A DNA stretch of 64,000 nt from assembly GCF_002532535.1 (NCBI RefSeq), contig NZ_NQWI01000011.1:1-64000 (forward strand), written 5' to 3'. The DNA is from Candidatus Viridilinea mediisalina. GTDB lineage: Bacteria; Chloroflexota; Chloroflexia; Chloroflexales; Chloroflexaceae. The position numbers were made by a program, and so were the translations under genes. The notes beneath the pieces were generated by a model, which was given only the letters and a program-made list of their open reading frames with translations, was not told where the DNA came from and searched no databases. This document shows, one piece after another, positions 59,312 through 64,000 of the stretch (position 1 is its first letter; each line of letters starts with the position of its first letter).

Positions 59312-61648
59312 ATGTCTACTCCTTCGCGCTCATCGGCTGAATCTGAATGGCGTGTTGCGGCTCTGCTCGTGGCCTTGATCCTGTTGCTCAGTATGAGTCT
59401 GGCGCTCTATGCCTACCTGAGTACCCCGCCTGATCGCGTCTTTACCGGGGTGTTCTACAATATTCCCGACCATAATCAGTATTTTGCGTGGATGCGCGAT
59501 CTGCAGCATGAGCAGCTTGCTCCCAATCGGCTTACGCCTGAACCCAACGATCCCGCACTCTTCCATCTGCTCTGGCTGGTGGCTGGACGGGTTGGGGCGC
59601 TCTTTGATCTGAGCCACGCTGCTATTTTTGGCACCCTACGGGTCTTGGCGATCCTCTTTCTCTTCCCGGTTGCCTTTGCCTCAATCCACATTATGCAGCG
59701 CGATGCGCTTCAGCGTCGTTGGGCTATGCTGCTCTTTAGCTTCGGGGGCGGCTTGGGCGTTATCTGGGTCTTTGTGAAGTATTGGCAAGGTCTGCCCGAT
59801 GTGCCCTTTCCCTTCGATCTCTACACCTCGGAACCCAATAGCTTCTTTATTGCCCTCGCCTTTCCCCACTTTGGAATTGCCCTCGCCCTCGTGCTGGCAG
59901 TGATTGGGCTGACGCTCTATGCCCAGCAGCGTCAACAATTGCGCTACGCTATGGCTGCGGGCTTTTTTGCAGCCCTCGTGGGCCTGCAACACGCCTATGA
60001 TCTGCTTACGATCTATAGCGTGCTTGGGCTTTGGGGCCTGCTGATCTGGTGGCGTGACCGCAAATTCCCGCTCTTTCTGGGCAAAACAGCGCTGATTATT
60101 GCGGTCTGGAGCATCCCACCTGCCGCCTATCTGACCTACCTCGTGCTTACCGATCCGACCTGGGGCGGGAAGTTGGATCAGTTTGATAATGCGGGGGCAT
60201 GGACTCCGCCACCGTTGCATTTGGCCATCTTGATGGGGGTGCCACTCTTTTTGGCGCTGCTGGCCTTCCGCCCACGCATGCTGCGTAGCCAGGATGATAG
60301 CGAAATCTTGGTAGGCATCTGGTTCCTTGCCCACTTTGTGCTGGCCTACCTGCCCGTGAAGTTCCAGATCCACCTGTTGCTCGGCTGGCAGTTGCCCATT
60401 GCTATCCTCGCCGCTCGGGCGCTCCAGACGCAACTTGGGCCTTGGTTGCGTGCCCGTATACCCAAACAGGCACCTGTTGTTTTTGCAACGGTTGTGGGCC
60501 TCTGTCTGATTACCAATGTCTATATCTTTGCCTGGCGCTTCTACGACCTGAGCCGCCACGATCATCCCTTCTATTTGAGCCAAGATGAGGTTGCTGCGCT
60601 CACATGGCTTGGTGAGCATACCAGTCGCACCGATGTGGTGCTTGGTACGCTTGAGATCAATCAGCATGTGCCGGTCTGGAGCGATGCTCACGCCTTTTTG
60701 GCCCACTGGGCTGGTACGCTCGATTTCTTTACGAAGAGCGCCCTGGCAGCAACCGTGCTTGATCCGGCAACCTCTGAGGATGAACGGCAGGCCGTCTTTG
60801 CCCGCTATGGGGTCAACTATGTGATTGTGCGTGAACAGGATGCCCCGCGTGAACAGTTGGCCAGCGTAGCCCCTTCGTTGCAACCGGTCTTTACTCAAGG
60901 TGCGGTCAGTATCTTTGCGGTTGAGGCCAGCGCCCAGTCGCCCGACGCGCTCACCGAGCTGAGTAGCGAACAGCGCGAGTTGCATTTTACTACCGATGAT
61001 GGCACAATCCTCGTAGGAGCGTTGAACCTGCCCCATGTGGCCCCACCCCGCGCCCTCGTGGTGATTATTCACCACTCAGGGCCGGTAGATCGTGAGAGCT
61101 ATGCCTACATGGCTGAACAACTCCTACCCGCAGGCTACGCGGTCTTCCGTTTCGACAAACGTGGCAATGGTGCCAGTGGCGGTACCTATGGCTGCTGTGA
61201 AGCCAGTGATGCCCTTGCAGCCTACGCCGCCGCCACCCAAGAGGCCGACATGGCCGGGTTGCCCGTCTTTATCGTGGCCCAAAGCATTGGCACCCAGTAT
61301 CTCGCCGAAGATTTCGCCGCCTACCAAGCCATTCACCCCCCTCAAGCCGTCGCACTCCTCTCAAGCCTACTCAACCCCGAGGCGATCACCAACATCGCTG
61401 CGCCCGTGCATGTCATCGTAGCCGACAGTGAACCAGAGTTGCAGTCCATCGGCCCTGATGCAGTCGCCGCACATCAAGCCACCTGGCCCTACGGAGCCAG
61501 CCTGTATATCGCCGAGCAAGCCGAACATACCCTCTTCGACATCAGCGACGGCCCCATAGACTGGGACGATCCCGCGTGGGCGACGCGCTTCCATCGCGGC
61601 GCTATGGCGAGCCTGTTGGCATGGATGGAGGAGCAGGTGGATGGGTAG
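59312..61648 (+). CDS. GT39-like polytopic membrane protein fused to an alpha/beta hydrolase
   Basis: 778 residues from ATG at 59312 (GAGG upstream). Residues about 10-430 carry some ten helices with outside loops (FYNIPDHNQYFAWMRDLQHE), resembling large membrane glycosyltransferase-like or oligosaccharyl-transferase-like proteins. Residues about 430-540 are a soluble domain like those after GT39 helices (DVVLGTLEINQHVPVWSDAHAFLAHW). Residues about 555-775 are an alpha/beta hydrolase: RALVVIIHHSGPVDRESYAYMAEQLLPAGYAVFRFDKRGNGAS, nucleophile elbow VAQSIGT, Asp loop VHVIVADSEPE and His in EQAEHTLFD. Such a fusion is uncommon; it may couple sugar transfer with hydrolysis or transacylation outside the cell. 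Confidence 0.82.
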   Translation: MSTPSRSSAESEWRVAALLVALILLLSMSLALYAYLSTPPDRVFTGVFYNIPDHNQYFAWMRDLQHEQLAPNRLTPEPNDPALFHLLWLVAGRVGALFDLSHAAIFGTLRVLAILFLFPVAFASIHIMQRDALQRRWAMLLFSFGGGLGVIWVFVKYWQGLPDVPFPFDLYTSEPNSFFIALAFPHFGIALALVLAVIGLTLYAQQRQQLRYAMAAGFFAALVGLQHAYDLLTIYSVLGLWGLLIWWRDRKFPLFLGKTALIIAVWSIPPAAYLTYLVLTDPTWGGKLDQFDNAGAWTPPPLHLAILMGVPLFLALLAFRPRMLRSQDDSEILVGIWFLAHFVLAYLPVKFQIHLLLGWQLPIAILAARALQTQLGPWLRARIPKQAPVVFATVVGLCLITNVYIFAWRFYDLSRHDHPFYLSQDEVAALTWLGEHTSRTDVVLGTLEINQHVPVWSDAHAFLAHWAGTLDFFTKSALAATVLDPATSEDERQAVFARYGVNYVIVREQDAPREQLASVAPSLQPVFTQGAVSIFAVEASAQSPDALTELSSEQRELHFTTDDGTILVGALNLPHVAPPRALVVIIHHSGPVDRESYAYMAEQLLPAGYAVFRFDKRGNGASGGTYGCCEASDALAAYAAATQEADMAGLPVFIVAQSIGTQYLAEDFAAYQAIHPPQAVALLSSLLNPEAITNIAAPVHVIVADSEPELQSIGPDAVAAHQATWPYGASLYIAEQAEHTLFDISDGPIDWDDPAWATRFHRGAMASLLAWMEEQVDG

Positions 61649-62110
61649 AACGGGGGAACAGAGGAACAGGGGAACAGGGGAACGGGCAGAACAGGGGAAT
61701 GGGCAGAACAGGAGAACAGGGGAACAGGGGAACAGGTGAGGGCCATCCATGGCATCCCAAAGTCCTATAACATGCCGCTAGGTAGTGCCGACGTTAGGGA
61801 AGCGGATGTTGTTGATTGCCCCGTTGCGTTGCCACCCTGAGAGGCCGTAGGTAGTGCCGACTTTAGTCGGCTTCCCATCGCTGCCAAAGACCTCAGCCGA
61901 CTAAAGTCGGCACTACGATGACCGCCCATGGACTATTTAGCATGACAGGCTGCTGGGGTAATTAAAAATTTCTGCTTCCCTTAGTCGGCTGAGGTCGCCG
62001 ACACCCCCCGGATGCCAACTAAAGTCGGCACTACGACGGTAAAGCTGAAACCCCTTCAAATGGTTCACGCTTTCGGCTATCGCATTTTCGCCCACCCTAC
62101 GGAGGAACTC
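61649..62110. other. Repeat-only intergenic region
   Basis: No gene is seen. 61650-61735: GAACAGGG-type octamers; 61737-61765: a family-B fragment; 61782-62034: a hairpin repeat split by a family-A element; 62035-62110: leader of the next gene. Confidence 0.85.
61797..61980. mobile_element. Family-A element A5 inserted in a second hairpin repeat
   Basis: 184 bp from GGGAAGCGGATG to CTGCTTCCC, flanked by TTA on both sides (61794-61796 and 61981-61983). Removing the element and one TTA restores GTAGTGCCGACGTTAGTCGGC, the left arm of a hairpin whose right arm ends at 62034. This gives direct sequence evidence for past insertion. Confidence 0.93.
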
Positions 62111-64000
62111 ATGGCCCCAACGTTGTCCAAATGGATCAAGTTCGTGCCCATTGTCGTTGTGCTGGTTGCATTGATGCTGATTGCCTATACACTGCAATCA
62201 GGTGTCCGTGCAACAACGCCTACCAGCCCTCCAGAGGAGGGCATACCAACTGCTGTACCTGCAACAAGTGGCTCAGGTGCCGAGCTTACCTCTGGCTCTG
62301 AGCAGGTCTTTTTGCCCCTTGTGGTGGCCGCAGGTACGGTGACACCCATCCCACCCACAGCGACGCCCACGCGCGTTGGGGATGTCCCGCCCACAGTGAC
62401 GCCCACGCGCGTTGGGGATGTTCCGCCCACAGCGACACCCACCAGGGTGCCAGCGGCTACGGCTACCCCCTCCGCAACGCCAACTGCGCCCGATCCGGGG
62501 CCAGTGACGACAGGCTGGCATCAGTTGGGCGGCAATCCGCAGCGCACCCACTTTGTTGAGGCGGAACTGCCCGCTCCCACTGGTGGCATGGAGCAGCGCA
62601 ACCGCGATTGGCGTCTGCTCTGGATCTGGAATGGCCCAACCGAGAGTGGCGGGCCTAGTGCCAACCATGTGCGCCTGCCCGATAGTGTGGCCCCGGTGAT
62701 TGGCGCGGGGCGGCTCTATTTCGGTGATCGTGAAGGCAATGTGCGGGCGATCAGTGCGACCAATGGGAGCGAGGTTTGGGTCCAGAATGTGGGCGGGCGC
62801 ATCCTTGATGTCGGTGCCTACGATCCCGTCACCCAAGCGGTCTATTTCGCCTCGACCAACGGGCAACTCGTGAAGTTGCGTGCCGATAATGGGGCCATCC
62901 TGGGCCAATTGGATACGGGCAGTGCCATTGAGGGTGCTGTGCTACTGGTGGGCGAACGGGCCTATGTGGGCAACGCCGCTGGCCGCCTGATTGCAGTCAA
63001 TCTGAGCGATATGAGCCAAGCCTGGAGCTACAACGCGGGCGCACCGCTCTACGCATCTTCGGCCTATAGCGCCGCCCAAGGCGGGCTGATCATCTTCCCC
63101 TCAGAAGATAGCTACGTCCATGCCGTGCGTGTTGCCGACGGGAGCCGCGCCTGGCGCTCCCAGGTCAACTCCTCGCCCCGCCCGGAGCGCCCCACTCGCC
63201 CCGAACGGCGCTTCCCCGATGTCTACCCGGTCGTCGCCGAAGCGGCGGGCGTGGTGATCGTGCGCTCCCACTTTAACTGGTATCTCACCTGGACACCCGA
63301 CGGAGGCGCCTATTCGGATCAGGAGCAGACGCGCCAGTACATTGCCCAAAACCCGCGCTATGAGTCCTTCTTTGTCCTCGACCTTGCGACAGGCCAGCCG
63401 CGCTTTACGCCGCCGCTACTCGGCGGGGCTATGGGCAACGGCTCATACTACTACTCCGCGCCGCCAGCCGCAGTGGTACGCCGCCTGCCCGACGGCAGCG
63501 ACGTGGCCTATCTGCTTTGGCGCAACCGCGATGTCTGCCGCCTTTCGGCGGCCCACTGCGATGGGCGCGAAGATACGACCTTTGGGGAGATGGATCTGAA
63601 CACGGGGCGCATTCGTTTCATCCAGGATTACAAGAACGAAGGCACCATCCGCTTCCCCACCGATGAGCAGGGGCCATTGACCATGGTGGGCAATGTCCTC
63701 TTCCACGGTCACTGGATGTCGCTCGGCTCGATTCGCATCCCGGATCGGAGCATTGGCGGGGATCGTTACGAGAACCCCATTCCCAGCCAAGAGTACCTTT
63801 CGGTAAGCAACACAATGGCGGCACACCAATGCAGCCGACGCATCGCGGATGAACGCTTCTGCCCCGAGGGTCACAACCCGCCCGGCGATGGCTACTGGCT
63901 CGATCCCGGCTTCTACCTCTACGCCCATGATCGTAACGTCTACGACATGTTCTGGCACCCGCCGGTACGCGGGCCAATCTTTGACGGCGGGGTACTCTAC
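62111..64000 (+). CDS. Secreted or anchored PQQ-type beta-propeller protein (truncated by window end)
   Basis: Open from ATG at 62111, with GGAGGAACTC directly upstream, to the window end; 630 codons are visible. An N-terminal membrane helix (about 10-30, FVPIVVVLVALMLIAYTL) is followed by a Thr/Pro-rich stalk (about 75-130) with a 36-bp DNA direct repeat (about 62350-62440). A propeller of PQQ/WD-like blades follows: LYFGDREGNVRAISATNGSE, VYFASTNGQLVKLRADNG, AYVGNAAGRLIAVNLSD. The domain is probably outside the cell. Function unknown; it might bind ligand or partner protein. The C-terminus is missing. Confidence 0.86.
   Translation, partial: MAPTLSKWIKFVPIVVVLVALMLIAYTLQSGVRATTPTSPPEEGIPTAVPATSGSGAELTSGSEQVFLPLVVAAGTVTPIPPTATPTRVGDVPPTVTPTRVGDVPPTATPTRVPAATATPSATPTAPDPGPVTTGWHQLGGNPQRTHFVEAELPAPTGGMEQRNRDWRLLWIWNGPTESGGPSANHVRLPDSVAPVIGAGRLYFGDREGNVRAISATNGSEVWVQNVGGRILDVGAYDPVTQAVYFASTNGQLVKLRADNGAILGQLDTGSAIEGAVLLVGERAYVGNAAGRLIAVNLSDMSQAWSYNAGAPLYASSAYSAAQGGLIIFPSEDSYVHAVRVADGSRAWRSQVNSSPRPERPTRPERRFPDVYPVVAEAAGVVIVRSHFNWYLTWTPDGGAYSDQEQTRQYIAQNPRYESFFVLDLATGQPRFTPPLLGGAMGNGSYYYSAPPAAVVRRLPDGSDVAYLLWRNRDVCRLSAAHCDGREDTTFGEMDLNTGRIRFIQDYKNEGTIRFPTDEQGPLTMVGNVLFHGHWMSLGSIRIPDRSIGGDRYENPIPSQEYLSVSNTMAAHQCSRRIADERFCPEGHNPPGDGYWLDPGFYLYAHDRNVYDMFWHPPVRGPIFDGGVLY

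Noticed and set aside
59681-61075. 464-codon minus-strand frame
   Set aside because: Opposite the GT39-hydrolase fusion; low-complexity Gln/His/Gly composition and no motif.

Overview
This 64 kb window reads as a chromosome segment of a Chloroflexota bacterium, probably class Chloroflexia. This is an inference from gene content: FHA/zinc-ribbon proteins, a serine/threonine kinase with an external domain, GAF-rich histidine kinases, a USP-GpgS fusion, Roco remnants, AIM24 protein and large GT39-type membrane proteins. Overall GC is moderately high and no rRNA is present, so the genus is open.

Layout. 1-12.5 kb: mostly minus strand. It holds a heptamer array, two FHA proteins, a lipid-linked sugar cluster (flippase-like protein, GT2, two large GT39-like membrane proteins), a HEAT/SH3 protein and coaBC. 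12.5-18.4 kb: AIM24 protein, MFS transporter, Ser/Thr kinase, then a repeat-filled stretch. 18.4-23.3 kb: glucosylglycerate-type cluster (GH63-like hydrolase, GT4, USP-USP-GpgS). 23.3-24.9 kb: decayed Roco gene and nested repeats. 24.9-30.0 kb: a cobalamin-riboswitch-controlled operon coding for a DUF4430 surface protein and an ECF transporter (S, T, fused A-A). 30.1-30.4 kb: tRNA-Leu, tRNA-Val and tRNA-Phe behind a consensus promoter. 30.6-34.4 kb: PAS-STAS regulator, tRNA-Met and a carotene-desaturase-like flavoprotein. 34.4-38.1 kb: a two-gene candidate defence or toxin-antitoxin module (RecQ helicase fused to a phosphoribosyltransferase, plus DprA-like protein), ending at tRNA-His. 38.3-47.7 kb: histidine kinase, GHMP kinase, and a glycerol operon glpF-glpK-glpA-glpB-glpC. 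48-53.4 kb: Hsp20, Yip1-like protein and a giant GAF histidine kinase. 53.6-64 kb: inactive S9-like protein, three glycosyltransferases, a GT39-like/alpha-beta hydrolase fusion and a truncated PQQ-type beta-propeller protein.

The most unusual property is the density and variety of repeats. I see several families of short non-coding elements with terminal inverted repeats. Some have clear target duplications and one is a clean nested insertion. A family of about seven palindromes has changing but self-complementary arms. There are many 7-8 bp tandem arrays, often followed by their own complement. Several repeats lie in frame inside protein genes, and others supply stop codons or fill nearly every gap of the glp operon. 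No transposase is encoded here, so these elements would have to be moved from elsewhere.
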